A stretch of DNA of 64,000 nt from Actinospineispora acaciae DSM 45401 (GCF_000620785.1 NZ_JIAI01000003.1:310001-374000); one strand, 5' to 3'. Positions 41,376-50,575 are shown, counted from the first letter of the stretch. The notes: generated by a model from the sequence alone, not told the origin. Program-made: numbers and translations.

Positions 41376-41876
41376 ATGAGCGCCGACCGCGACCCGACCG
41401 GGCGGTTCAAGCGCGCCGCCGGCCGGTTCGCGTCCGGGGTGACGGTGGTGGCCACCCGCAACGGCCGGCACCTCTACGGCATCACCTGCTCGTCGTTCCA
41501 GTCCCTGTCGCTGGACCCGCTGCTGGTCACCGTGTCGGTGAACGCCGCCAGCCCGTTCCTGGCCGAGGTGCGCGCGTCCGGGCACTTCGCGGTGAGCGTG
41601 CTCGCGTCCGACCAGCAGCGGGTGTCCCGGTACTTCGCCACCCCGGGCCGGGGCCGCGCCCGCGACCGGTTCCCCGGCGTCCCGACCGAGGTGGTGCAGA
41701 CCGGGTCGCCGGTGGTCGGCGGCTGCCTGAGCTGGTTCGACGCCGCGCTGCACGCCCTGCTGCCCGGCGGCGACCACCAGATACTGATCGGCGAGGTCGT
41801 CGCGGCGGGCGGGCGCGACGGCGAGCCGCTGCTCTACTGGGCGGGCGGCTACCACCGGCTACGGGCACGCACCTGA
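41376..41876 (+). CDS. flavin reductase (HpaC-like) for the HpaB-type monooxygenase
   Basis: 166 residues: FKRAAGRFASGVTVVATRNGRHLYGITCSSFQSLSLDPLLVTVSVNAASPFLAEVRASGHFAVSVLASDQQRVSRYFA, and a late HQILIGEVVAAGGRDGEPLLYWAGGYHRL. This is the FMN-binding split-barrel reductase domain; such enzymes make reduced flavin from NAD(P)H. In the same direction as the monooxygenase, LigJ- and RraA-like genes, it is the obvious partner of the HpaB-like protein. Confidence 0.88.
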   Translation: MSADRDPTGRFKRAAGRFASGVTVVATRNGRHLYGITCSSFQSLSLDPLLVTVSVNAASPFLAEVRASGHFAVSVLASDQQRVSRYFATPGRGRARDRFPGVPTEVVQTGSPVVGGCLSWFDAALHALLPGGDHQILIGEVVAAGGRDGEPLLYWAGGYHRLRART

Positions 41877-41915
41877 CTCACGGCGGAGGGCTGTACATGA
41901 GTCCGGCTGAGCGAT

Positions 41916-42009
41916 GGCAGGCCGGAGGTCTGCCTGAGCGCCGGACCCTGCGCCGGGCCTACGAGACCCGGGAGATCGACGCGACGGCGCGCGACCGCCG
42001 GAGGCGGTC
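41916..42009 (+). promoter_or_regulatory. two GGA-looped hairpins in the leader of the ABC ATPase
   Basis: The 174-bp gap 41877-42050 holds GGCAGGCC-GGA-GGTCTGCC (41916-41934, one mismatch) and GACCGCC-GGA-GGCGGTC (41993-42009, perfect). Both expose GGA loops. No T-run follows. They may be RNA structures or chance in GC-rich DNA. A GGAG ribosome site precedes the ATG at 42051. Confidence 0.3.
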
Positions 42010-42050
42010 TCGATGGACAGCCCGACATTCAACAAAACACGGAGTGGACG

Positions 42051-43175
42051 ATGGCAGAGGTCCAGATCGGCGGCTTGAGGAAACTGTTCGACGGGCACGC
42101 CGCCGTCGACGGCATCGACCTGAGGATCGAGGACGGCGAGTTCGTGGTGCTGCTCGGGCCCAGCGGGTGCGGCAAGACCACCACGCTGCGCTGCCTGGCC
42201 GGGCTGGAGGAGCCGACGGCCGGTGAGGTCCGGATCGGCGGCCAGGCCGTGTCCGACGCCGCCCGGGGCGTGTTCGTCCGGCCGGAGAAGCGCAAGGTCG
42301 GCATGGTGTTCCAGAGCTACGCGCTGTGGCCGCACATGACCGTGTTCGGCAACGTGGCCTACCCGCTGCGGCTGGCCGGGCTGCCCAGGCGCGACATCGC
42401 GGCCAGGGTGGCGGAGATCCTGGAACAGGTGGACCTGGCCGGGCGCGGCGAGCACCTGGCCACCACGCTGTCCGGCGGGCAGCAGCAGCGGGTGGCGCTG
42501 GCCAGGGCGATGGTGGCGCGGCCGAGGCTGGTGTTCTTCGACGAGCCGCTGTCCAACCTGGACGCCCGGCTGCGCTACACGATGCGCCAGCAGATCCGCT
42601 CGCTGCACGACGCCTACGGCATGACCTCGGTGTACGTCACGCACGACCAGGACGAGGCGATCGCGCTGGCCGACCGGGTGGTGGTGATGGACAGGGGCCG
42701 GATCGTGCAGGTCGGCGGCCCGCGCGAGCTCTACACCCGGCCCGCCACGCCGTTCGTGGCCGACTTCCTGGGCTACCAGAACCTGTGGGACGGCGCCGTG
42801 ACCGCTCACGACACGACAACGGTGACCGTCCGTGTCCACGACCACACCCTGGACGTCCGCGCCCCCGCCCCGCCCGCGCCGCTCACCCCCGGCGACCGGG
42901 TGACGCTCGCGTTCCGCGCCGCGCACGTGCGGCTCAACCCCGCCGGCCCGGACCGGCGCAACACCGCGCTGAAGGGCACCGTGCGGCGCTCGACCTACCT
43001 GGGCAGCGCGGTGAACCTGCTGGTCGACCTGGACGGGCTGGGGCTGCGGGCGCGCCTGGACGAGGTGGAGCTGGCCCGCCTCGGCCAGTGCCCGCCCCGG
43101 GTGGGCGAGCCGGTCGCGCTGGAGCTGGCCACCGAGCACGTCGTGGTGCTGCCCGGGGCGGCGCGGGAGGTATAA
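42051..43175 (+). CDS. ABC transporter ATPase, importer type (PotA/FbpC/ThiQ-like)
   Basis: 374 residues. Walker A is GPSGCGKTTTLR (36-47), Q-loop MVFQSYALWPHMTV, signature LSGGQQQRVALARAM, Walker B VFFDEPLSNLDARLR and switch His in YVTHDQDEA. A C-terminal TOBE_2 domain follows (GDRVTLAFRAAHVRL, RRSTYLGSAVNLLVDLDG). This form pairs with permeases of iron, polyamine, phosphonate and sugar importers. No permease or binding protein adjoins it, while the importer at 25.8-28.7 kb lacks an ATPase and is of the matching class. Confidence 0.92.
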   Translation: MAEVQIGGLRKLFDGHAAVDGIDLRIEDGEFVVLLGPSGCGKTTTLRCLAGLEEPTAGEVRIGGQAVSDAARGVFVRPEKRKVGMVFQSYALWPHMTVFGNVAYPLRLAGLPRRDIAARVAEILEQVDLAGRGEHLATTLSGGQQQRVALARAMVARPRLVFFDEPLSNLDARLRYTMRQQIRSLHDAYGMTSVYVTHDQDEAIALADRVVVMDRGRIVQVGGPRELYTRPATPFVADFLGYQNLWDGAVTAHDTTTVTVRVHDHTLDVRAPAPPAPLTPGDRVTLAFRAAHVRLNPAGPDRRNTALKGTVRRSTYLGSAVNLLVDLDGLGLRARLDEVELARLGQCPPRVGEPVALELATEHVVVLPGAAREV

Positions 43176-43183
43176 ACGCCCGG

Positions 43184-46100
43184 GTGCGGTTCGGGATCCT
43201 CGGGCCCCTGCTGGTGACCGGGGGCGACGGCGCGCCCGTCACGCTCGGCAGCCGGAAGGCCCGGGCGCTGGTCGCCCTGCTGGTGCTGGACGCGGGCCGG
43301 GTGGTGACCGTGGACCGGCTGCTGCACGCGGTGTACGGCGGCGCGCCGCCGGCCGGGGCGGCGAACGCGCTGCAGGCGCATGTGTCGCGGATCCGCCGGC
43401 GGCTGGGGGCGGACGCGGCGCTGGTGGAGTTCCACCCCGGCGGCTACCGGCTCGCGGTGCGCCCCGAGGAGGTCGACGCGCACGAGTTCGCGCGCCTGGC
43501 CGACGCCGGCCGCGAGGCGCTGGCCGGGGGCGAGCACGCCGCCGCGGCGGACCGGCTGCGCACGGCGCTCGGGCTGTGGCGCGGGCGCGCGCTGGCCGAT
43601 CTGGACGACGCCCCTGGGGTGGCCGCCGAGCTGGACGAGCGGTGGGTCGAGGCGTCGGAGGACCTGGTCGACGCCGAGCTGGCGCTGGGCTCGGCGGACG
43701 GGCTGGTGGCGCGGCTGCGCGCGATGGTCGCGGCACACCCGTTGCGGGAGCGGCCGAGGGCGCTGCTGGTGCGGGCGCTGGCCGCCCAGGGGCGGGACGC
43801 GGAGGCGCTGGCCGCGTTCGAGGAGGCCAGGGCGACGCTGGCCGACGAGCTCGGCGCCGACCCCTCGCCCGAGCTGCGCCGCGCCCACCTCGACGTGCTC
43901 GCACAGGCCGGTGGCCCTAGGCCGAGGCCGCTGCCACAGTGGCCGAACGCGTTCGTCGGCCGGGAGCGCGAGCTGGACGAGCTGGCGTCCGCGCTGAAAG
44001 CCCACCGGCTGGTGACGGTGACCGGCCCCGGCGGCATCGGCAAGACCCGGCTGGCCGTGGCGGGCGCCCGCCGGCACCCGGGGCCGGCCCGTTTCGCCGA
44101 CCTGAGCCCCGTGACCGAGCCCGAGGGCGTCATCGCGGCGCTGCGGTCCGCGCTCGGGCTGCGCGATGACGACGGGCCTCACCTCGCGCACGTACGAGCC
44201 GCGCTCGCCGAGGGGCCGAGCCTGCTCGTCCTGGACAACTGCGAACACGTCGTCGAGGCGGCCGCCGAGGTCGTGCACCGGCTGCTGGCCGGCTGCCCGG
44301 AGCTGCGGGTGCTGGCGACCAGCCGAGAGCCGCTGGCCATCGACGGCGAGGCCCCGTTCGCGGTCCCCACGCTGCCGGTACCGGCGGCGGTCGCCCTGTT
44401 CGCGTCCAGGTCCGGTCTGGCCAGCGCCCCCGACACCGCCTCCGACACCGGCTCCGACACCGCCTCCGGCGAGACCATGGCCCGCATCTGCGCCGCCCTG
44501 GACGGCCTGCCGCTGGCCATCGAGCTGGCGGCGGCCCGCGCCCGCGCGCTCCCGCTGGACGAGCTGGCGCGCCGCCTGGACGACCGTTTCACGCTGCTGT
44601 CCCGGAAACGGCGGGCGGCGGCCCCGGCCCGGCACGCCACGCTGCACGCCGTCGTGGCGTGGAGCTGGGAGCTGCTGGACGACGGCGAGCGGGCCACCCT
44701 GAGCAGGCTCAGCGTGTTCGCCGGCGGCGCCACCGTGGCGGCGGTGGAGCGGGTGTGCGGGCCGCCGGACCCGGTGCCGGCGCTGGCCTCGCTGGTGGAC
44801 AGGTCGCTGGTCCAGCTCGCCGACGGGCGCTACCGGATGCTGGAGACGATCCGGCTGTTCGCGGCCCGGCTGCTGGACGCCGACGAGGCCGAACGGCTGC
44901 GCCGAGGGCACGCCGAACACCACCTCGCCCTGGCCAACCGGGCCGACCCCCGGCTGCGCGGCGGCGACCAGCTGGAGTGGCTGGCTCGCCTGGACGCCGA
45001 GCTGGACAACCTGCGCGCGGCCCTGCGCTGGGCGGTGGCGAACGACCCGGTGCTGGCGCTGCGGCTGTGCGGCGCGCTGGCCATGTACTGGTGGCTGCGC
45101 GGGCACGGCTGCGAGGCCGGGGCCACCTGCGCCGAGCTGGCAAACCGGATCGGCCCGCGCCCGCCCGAGAGCCTGGCCGAGGAGTACGCGCTGTGCGTGC
45201 TCACCGCCGCCGGCGCCGGCGCCGACCTCGGCGAGCACCTGGACGCGCTCAACTCGCTGGCCGCGACCTGGACCGAACCGCCCCGCCAGCCCATGCTCAC
45301 GGTGCTCTGGGCGCGCCTGGCCGGCCCGCGCCCGGACGGGCGCCTGGCGCCGCCCCCGGACGCGCTGCTGGACTCCGACCCGTGGAACCACGCGCTGCGC
45401 CCGCTCTCCGACGGGCTGCGCGCGCTGCACCTGGGCCGCGCCGACGACGCCGAGCGCGCCCTGCGCCGCGCGCTGGAGCGCTTCCGGGTGCTCGGCGAGC
45501 GCTGGGGGCTGGTCAAGACGCTGGCCGAGCTGGCGGAGCTGACCGGCTGGCGCGGCCGGCGGGACCAGGCGCTGGCCTACCTGGACGAGGCCGTCGAGCT
45601 GTCCGTCCAGCTCGGCGCCCCGGAGGACACCGCCGAGCTGCTCTGCCGCCGCGCCGAATGGCACGCCCGCTCCGGCACCGAGCGTGACGCCGAGAACGAC
45701 CTGCGCCGCGCGCTGGCGATCGCCGCGCGGACCGGCGCCGCCGCCCGGGTGGCCCGCGCGCACGGCGGCCTTGCCGAGCTGGCCAGGCTGCGCGGCGACC
45801 TGGCCACCGCCCGCGCCGAGGCCGCCCGCGCCCTCGCCGACACCCCGGCGCCCGGGATACGCCCGCCCGAGGCGCACCCGCGCGCGCTGGTCACGCTCGG
45901 TCTGGTCGCGGCGGCGGTCGGCGAGCTGGACGAGGCGGCGGACCGCCTCCGCGGGGCCCTGGACGGCCGGCACGCGCTGATCGCGGCCACCGCGACCGAG
46001 GCGGTGGCGGGCCTCGCGGTAGCCAGAAACGAGCACCGCGACGCCGCGAGGCTGCTCGGCGCGGCGGTGGCGCTGCGCGGGCTGCCGGTCGACGGCGACC

Positions 46101-46231
46101 CGACGGTGGCGCGGGTGGCCGGCGCCGTGCGCGGGCGCCTGGACGGCGCGAGCTTCGACGACCTCTACCGGGCCGGCGCCTCGCTCACCCAGGACCAGGC
46201 GCTGACGCTGGCCGCCCGCGCCTGTCAGTGA
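43184..46231 (+). CDS. AfsR-like BTAD/NB-ARC/TPR transcriptional regulator
   Basis: 1015 residues from GTG 43184, 8 nt after the ATPase stop and with GGAGG in the ATPase end. Order: OmpR-type winged helix (1-90, VRFGILGPLLVTGGDGAPVTLGSRKARALVALLVLDAG), BTAD (95-240, EVDAHEFARLADAGREAL...LRAMVAAHPLRERPRALLVRALAAQGRDAEALAAFEEARATLADELGADPSPELR), NB-ARC-like ATPase with GPGGIGKTR (280-288) and LLVLDNCEHV, LSRLSVFAGG, then TPR helices to the end. Such regulators usually activate secondary-metabolite or catabolic genes. The SDTASDTGSDTAS linker is a small acidic repeat. Targets unknown. Confidence 0.9.
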   Translation: MRFGILGPLLVTGGDGAPVTLGSRKARALVALLVLDAGRVVTVDRLLHAVYGGAPPAGAANALQAHVSRIRRRLGADAALVEFHPGGYRLAVRPEEVDAHEFARLADAGREALAGGEHAAAADRLRTALGLWRGRALADLDDAPGVAAELDERWVEASEDLVDAELALGSADGLVARLRAMVAAHPLRERPRALLVRALAAQGRDAEALAAFEEARATLADELGADPSPELRRAHLDVLAQAGGPRPRPLPQWPNAFVGRERELDELASALKAHRLVTVTGPGGIGKTRLAVAGARRHPGPARFADLSPVTEPEGVIAALRSALGLRDDDGPHLAHVRAALAEGPSLLVLDNCEHVVEAAAEVVHRLLAGCPELRVLATSREPLAIDGEAPFAVPTLPVPAAVALFASRSGLASAPDTASDTGSDTASGETMARICAALDGLPLAIELAAARARALPLDELARRLDDRFTLLSRKRRAAAPARHATLHAVVAWSWELLDDGERATLSRLSVFAGGATVAAVERVCGPPDPVPALASLVDRSLVQLADGRYRMLETIRLFAARLLDADEAERLRRGHAEHHLALANRADPRLRGGDQLEWLARLDAELDNLRAALRWAVANDPVLALRLCGALAMYWWLRGHGCEAGATCAELANRIGPRPPESLAEEYALCVLTAAGAGADLGEHLDALNSLAATWTEPPRQPMLTVLWARLAGPRPDGRLAPPPDALLDSDPWNHALRPLSDGLRALHLGRADDAERALRRALERFRVLGERWGLVKTLAELAELTGWRGRRDQALAYLDEAVELSVQLGAPEDTAELLCRRAEWHARSGTERDAENDLRRALAIAARTGAAARVARAHGGLAELARLRGDLATARAEAARALADTPAPGIRPPEAHPRALVTLGLVAAAVGELDEAADRLRGALDGRHALIAATATEAVAGLAVARNEHRDAARLLGAAVALRGLPVDGDPTVARVAGAVRGRLDGASFDDLYRAGASLTQDQALTLAARACQ

Positions 46232-46262
46232 TCGGTCAGCGCCGGCCCGCACGCTGGGCGCC

Positions 46263-47615
46263 ATGAGACGAACTGTGCTGTCCGTGCTCGGCGCGCTGGT
46301 GCTGGCCTCCTGCTCGGTCGCGCCCGGCGAGGGGGCCGGGGACCTGGCGGCGGACCCGGCGGCGGACCCGGTGGCGGGGCTGGAGCGCGGGGCGCACCCG
46401 ATCCGCTCCACCGAACCCGGCGGCGACGCCGACGACCTGGGCGCGTTCGGCGAGATGGTCGGCGGCGCCACGGTGGTCAGCGTCGGCGAGGCCACCCACA
46501 GCTCGCACGAGTTCGTCACCCTGCAACAGCGGCTGTTCGCGCACCTGGCCGCCGAGAAGGGCTTCGTCACGTTCGCCAGGGAGCTGAGCTGGAGCACCGG
46601 GGTGCGGCTCAACGACTACGTGCTGCGCGGCACCGGCGACCCGGGCGCGATCATGGACGACGAGTTCGACATGTACTACCAGTCGTTCGACAACCGCGAG
46701 ATGCTCGGCCTCATCGAGTGGATGCGCGCCTACAACGCCGGCCACCAGAAGAAGGTCCAGTTCATGGGCAGTGACCTGGCCTACCCGGGCCAGGTGCTGT
46801 TCGACAGGGTGGGACGCTACGTCGCCCGCTGGCACCCGGACCTCACCGCCCGCATCGACCAGCTCTACAACGGCCTGGCCCCGGCGCCCGGGATGTCGCT
46901 GAACGACTACTTCGGCTCCCAGGCGGCCAAGCCGCTGCCCGAACGGCAACGGATCGCCCGCGACGCCGACGCCGTGGTCGAGCTGCTGCGCGCGCGCCCG
47001 CGCATCCAGGACCCCGAGTACGCCTGGACCGTCCAGCACGCGAGGGCGCTGGCGCAGAGCGCGCACGGCTACTCCTTCGACACCAGGACGCCACAGGGCC
47101 AGGCCGACGCGGGCGCCTACCGTGACCAGATCATGGCCGAGAACATCGCGTGGTGGCGCGAGCGCGTACCCGGCAAGATCATGATCTCGAACATGACGGC
47201 ACACGCCAGCTACGAACCCATCGACCCGGCCGCCCCGCGCCGGACGGTGAGCGGCTGGCTGCGCGAGCGCCTCGGCGACACGTTCGTCACCGTCGGCACC
47301 AGCTTCCACCACGGCGGGTTCAACGCCGGCGACCCCAAGGAGCACTACCAGGCGTTCACCGTGGGCGACCCCGGCCCCGACCACAACGAGCACACCCTGG
47401 ACCAGGTGAGCCACCGGAACTACGTCGTCGACCTGCGCGCCGTCCCCGCCGGCGCCCGGAGCTGGCTGGCCCAGGCCCGGCCGACCCGCAACGTCGGCGG
47501 CCACTACAACCAGGCCAAGCCCAACGCCGGCGACCTGGACGTGGCCCTCGGCCGCTCCTACGACATCCTCATCCACCTGCACGAGGTCCGGCCGACGGCG
47601 CTGCGGTTCTCCTAG
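46263..47615 (+). CDS. erythromycin esterase-like lipoprotein
   Basis: 450 residues. The signal peptide MRRTVLSVLGALVLASC has lipobox LASC (Cys17), so it should be anchored outside the membrane. The Ere-type core has VSVGEATHSSHEF (catalytic His), FVTFARELSWSTGVRLNDYVL and KIMISNMTAHASYE (second His region), and ends SYDILIHLHEV. Ere enzymes open macrolide lactone rings, but many extracellular actinobacterial homologues have no known substrate. A resistance role is only possible. Its end overlaps the convergent MBL gene. Confidence 0.87.
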   Translation: MRRTVLSVLGALVLASCSVAPGEGAGDLAADPAADPVAGLERGAHPIRSTEPGGDADDLGAFGEMVGGATVVSVGEATHSSHEFVTLQQRLFAHLAAEKGFVTFARELSWSTGVRLNDYVLRGTGDPGAIMDDEFDMYYQSFDNREMLGLIEWMRAYNAGHQKKVQFMGSDLAYPGQVLFDRVGRYVARWHPDLTARIDQLYNGLAPAPGMSLNDYFGSQAAKPLPERQRIARDADAVVELLRARPRIQDPEYAWTVQHARALAQSAHGYSFDTRTPQGQADAGAYRDQIMAENIAWWRERVPGKIMISNMTAHASYEPIDPAAPRRTVSGWLRERLGDTFVTVGTSFHHGGFNAGDPKEHYQAFTVGDPGPDHNEHTLDQVSHRNYVVDLRAVPAGARSWLAQARPTRNVGGHYNQAKPNAGDLDVALGRSYDILIHLHEVRPTALRFS

Positions 47616-48472
47616 GTCTCGGGTTCGAAGGTGTAGCCCGTGCCGGCGCGGGTGACGCGCCCGGGGCGGGGGTACGCGAAGTGGGCGGGGAGCATCGGGG
47701 CGGCGGTCGCTGCGAGGCGGTCGAGCAGGGCGCGGCGGGTCCGGGCCGCGGCGGCGGGGTCCACGCAGTAGCGGGTGCTCCAGTCCGGGCGCAGCAGCTG
47801 CAGCGGGTGGTGCAGCGCGTCGCCGAGCAGCCAGAGGTCGGACTCCGAGCCGGTGACGTGCACGCAGACGTTGCCGGGCGTGTGGCCGAAGGCGGGCACC
47901 AGGCGGATCCGGTTGCCGATGGCGGCGTTGGGCGCGGTCAGGCGCAGCAGGCCGCGCTCGCGCAGCGGGTGCACGCTGTCGGCCAGGTAGTCGCCGGTGC
48001 GGTGCATCGCGGCGGCGCCGGCCGGGCCGGTCCAGTAGTCGTACTCGCGGGCGGTGACGTGGTGGCGGGCGCGGGCGAACACCGGCTCCCAGGCCGGGCC
48101 GGCGCGGCGGGTGGCCCAGCCGACGTGGTCCACGTGCAGGTGGGTGAGGACCACGTCGGTGACGTCGTCGGGGTCGAGGCCGATCGAGCCCGCCGCGTCC
48201 AGCCAGCCCGTGTGCTGGTCGTCGAACTCGGGGCGCCGGCGGGGCTTGGCGTCGCCGACGCAGGCGTCCACCAGCACCGTCCGGTCCGGGGCACGCACCA
48301 GGAAGGCCCGGATGGCGTACACCAGCCGGTCGGCGCCGGTGTCGTACCACGGCTCGGCGAAACACCAGCCGGAGCGGTCGCCGGCCAGCCGGGGGAAGAA
48401 CTCCTCGGGTTCGATCAGCAGCCGGGGGTTCTCCACCAGCGGGACGACCGTGACGTCACCCAGGTCATACAC
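47612..48472 (-). CDS. MBL-fold metallo-hydrolase
   Basis: 286 residues. The metal site is LTHLHVDHVG (His111, His113, Asp115, His116), with AFGHTPGNVCVHV and LLGDALHHPLQL following. It resembles lactonase/esterase-like MBL proteins. GTG start 48472 overlaps the MFS stop by 8 nt. It is the last gene of the operon esterase, AAHS transporter, MBL hydrolase, suggesting import and hydrolysis of an ester or lactone. Confidence 0.88.
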   Translation of the reverse strand: MYDLGDVTVVPLVENPRLLIEPEEFFPRLAGDRSGWCFAEPWYDTGADRLVYAIRAFLVRAPDRTVLVDACVGDAKPRRRPEFDDQHTGWLDAAGSIGLDPDDVTDVVLTHLHVDHVGWATRRAGPAWEPVFARARHHVTAREYDYWTGPAGAAAMHRTGDYLADSVHPLRERGLLRLTAPNAAIGNRIRLVPAFGHTPGNVCVHVTGSESDLWLLGDALHHPLQLLRPDWSTRYCVDPAAAARTRRALLDRLAATAAPMLPAHFAYPRPGRVTRAGTGYTFEPET

Positions 48473-49718
48473 GGTGGGTACGCAACCACAGCGCGGCGGC
48501 GGCGCCGACGGCGGCCACCACCGGGATCGCGGTGAGCGCGATGATGTTCTGCCCGGACAGGGCGAGCGCGAGCAGGATGCCGGCCACGCCGGGGCCCACG
48601 ATCGAGCCCACCCGGCCCAGCGCGGCCGCCCAGCCGACGCCGGTGGTGCGCGCCCCGGTCGGGTAGAGGGCCACCGCGAGCGCGAGCTGGCCGATCTGGC
48701 CGGCGGTCACGCCCGCGCCGGCGCCGCCGAGCACGAGCAGCAGCGCCAGCCCGTCGAGCCCGGCCCGCGAGGCGACCACCATGCACACCGCGGCCAGCGC
48801 CGGCATCAGCACCAGCGCGCGGGTGACGCCGATGCGCGCGGCCAGCGGGATCAGCACGATGCCGCCGAGCACGCCGCCCAGGTGCACGAACGCCAGCCCG
48901 AGCGGGGCCTGGCTGGCCGAGAAGCCGTACCCGGTCAGGAACGTCGGCACCCAGGAGGTCAGCGTGTACGCCGCCACGAAGACCAGGAACGCGAACGCCC
49001 ACAGCAGCGCGGTGTTGGTCCGCAGCGCGGGCGCGAACAGCCGGCCGACCCTGGCCTCGTCCCTGGCCCGGTCCCTGGCCGCCTCCCGGTCCGGGCCGGT
49101 GGCCGCCGGGGGTTCGGGCAGCCAGCGCGCCATCAGCAGGGCCAGCACGACCGGGGCCAGACCGCCGATCCAGAACACCCCGGCGGTGCCCACGGTGCTG
49201 ATCAACGGCCCGCCGACGAACCCGCCCAGGGTGCCGCCGGAGGCCAGCCCGAGCGTCACCGTGACCGAGACCAGCTCGCGGCGCCGCGCCGGGCTCTGGT
49301 CCGCGGACAGCGACACCGCGACCGGCAGCACCACGCCCAGACCGAGCCCGGTGACCAGCCGCACCACGCTGAGCGCCGCGATCGAGTGCACCGCCGGCAG
49401 CAGCACCGCCGTGCACAGCGTGCCCACCGCGAACACCAGCACGCCGCCGACCAGCAGCCGCCGCCGGCCGAACCGGGCGCCCAGCGCCCCGCAGCCCAGG
49501 TACCCGACCACCACCCCGATGTTCGTGAGCACCAGCGGGAAGGTGAACGCGGCCGGCGCCATCGCCCACTGCCTGGCCAGGGTGGGCACCGCGAACGCCA
49601 GCGACGCCGTGTCGAAGCCGTCCAACAGCACGGCCAGGAACGACAGCGCGACCACCCGCCAGGGCACGGTGGTCGGCTCGGTACGGGCGGCGGCGGGCGC
49701 GGGCTGGTCGGTGCTCAC
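48465..49718 (-). CDS. MFS transporter, aromatic acid:H+ symporter (AAHS) type
   Basis: 417 residues. The family mark is LLDGFDTASLAFAVPTLARQW in helix 1, with GALGARFGRRRLLVGG as motif A and RLVTGLGLGVVLPVAVSLSADQSPARRRE in the middle. AAHS carriers (PcaK, BenK, MhpT) import aromatic acids. The GTG start overlaps the esterase stop (GTGA) and its own stop overlaps the MBL start, so all three are coupled. Confidence 0.88.
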   Translation of the reverse strand: MSTDQPAPAAARTEPTTVPWRVVALSFLAVLLDGFDTASLAFAVPTLARQWAMAPAAFTFPLVLTNIGVVVGYLGCGALGARFGRRRLLVGGVLVFAVGTLCTAVLLPAVHSIAALSVVRLVTGLGLGVVLPVAVSLSADQSPARRRELVSVTVTLGLASGGTLGGFVGGPLISTVGTAGVFWIGGLAPVVLALLMARWLPEPPAATGPDREAARDRARDEARVGRLFAPALRTNTALLWAFAFLVFVAAYTLTSWVPTFLTGYGFSASQAPLGLAFVHLGGVLGGIVLIPLAARIGVTRALVLMPALAAVCMVVASRAGLDGLALLLVLGGAGAGVTAGQIGQLALAVALYPTGARTTGVGWAAALGRVGSIVGPGVAGILLALALSGQNIIALTAIPVVAAVGAAAALWLRTHRV

Positions 49719-50575
49719 GGCCCGTCCCCGAACACGACGGCGCGGGCGGCGGCGAACAGCGGCGATGCCGGGTCGGCGAACGCGGCGGCGGTGGCGCGGT
49801 GGTCGGTGTGCCCGAGGTTGACGGTGGTGGCCGGCAGGTCGGCCTTGTCCAGCGCGTCGGCCAGCAGCCGGCCCTGTTCGGTGAGCAGCCTGTCGTCCTC
49901 GCTCTTCTTGTTCGGCTCCGGGTCGCCGTACGAGACGACCACCCCGGCCGGCGCGTGGGTGAGCCGCGCCACCGGGCTCAGCCGCTCCGCGTCCGCCTCG
50001 GCCAGCCCGCGAGTGCGCAGGTCCGCCGGCGCGCTCATGACCAGCGCGCCCCGTACCGAGCGGCCGGGTGCCCAGTCCGTCATGGTGACCATCGCCGCCA
50101 GGTGACCGCCCGCGGAGTGCCCGGCCACCGTGATCCTCTCCGGGTCACCGCCGTAACGGCGCGCGTTCGTACCGACCCAGTCCACCGCACTCACCGCGTC
50201 GTCGACGGCGTCCGCGATGCTGTGCTCCGGCGTGAGCCGATACCCTGCGGACACGAACACCGCGCCGGCCTCGACCCACGGCTCGCCGAAGTGGTCGTAG
50301 AACGCCGGATGCCCCTCCCGCCACCGTCCGCCGTGAAAGTAGACGATCACCGGGCGCCCCGACCCGCCGGCGTCGTGCGGGTGGTAGACGTCCAGCAGCT
50401 GATGCGGGTCAGGCCCGTACTTGACGTCCACCTCGTGCGGAAACCGCTCCTGGACGCCGCGACGCCGCTCCAGCGCCTCGGTGTAGAACCCCTTCCAGTC
50501 CGGATGGTACAGCTCCGGGTTCTGGTAGGTGACGAATCCGCTCGGGTCGGCCGCCCGGGCCACGCTGCTGCTCAC
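49715..50575 (-). CDS. alpha/beta hydrolase, carboxylesterase/arylformamidase-like
   Basis: 286 residues. The oxyanion motif is VIVYFHGGRWREG and the nucleophile elbow VAGHSAGGHLAAM, with AGYRLTPEHSIADAVDDAVSAVDWV between, as in the HSL/kynurenine-formamidase-like group. The closing GHTDHRATAAAF likely gives the catalytic His. I start at GTG 50575 because GGAGG lies 7 nt upstream; the frame to 50668 adds unlikely sequence. First gene of the esterase, transporter, MBL operon. Confidence 0.87.
   Translation of the reverse strand: MSSSVARAADPSGFVTYQNPELYHPDWKGFYTEALERRRGVQERFPHEVDVKYGPDPHQLLDVYHPHDAGGSGRPVIVYFHGGRWREGHPAFYDHFGEPWVEAGAVFVSAGYRLTPEHSIADAVDDAVSAVDWVGTNARRYGGDPERITVAGHSAGGHLAAMVTMTDWAPGRSVRGALVMSAPADLRTRGLAEADAERLSPVARLTHAPAGVVVSYGDPEPNKKSEDDRLLTEQGRLLADALDKADLPATTVNLGHTDHRATAAAFADPASPLFAAARAVVFGDGP

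Noticed and set aside
41897-42226. 109-codon frame with a GGAGGG ribosome site in the ATPase leader
   Set aside because: After about 50 residues it reads an alternative frame of the ABC ATPase with Arg-rich sequence. A short peptide or relic is possible but unsupported.
42995-46612. 1205-codon open frame on the minus strand
   Set aside because: Antisense to the AfsR-like regulator; Arg/Gly/Pro/Gln-rich with no domain, a usual GC-rich shadow.
46263-47615. Macrolide resistance gene
   Set aside because: The Ere fold is clear, but a lipoprotein signal and general abundance of the family do not prove antibiotic hydrolysis.
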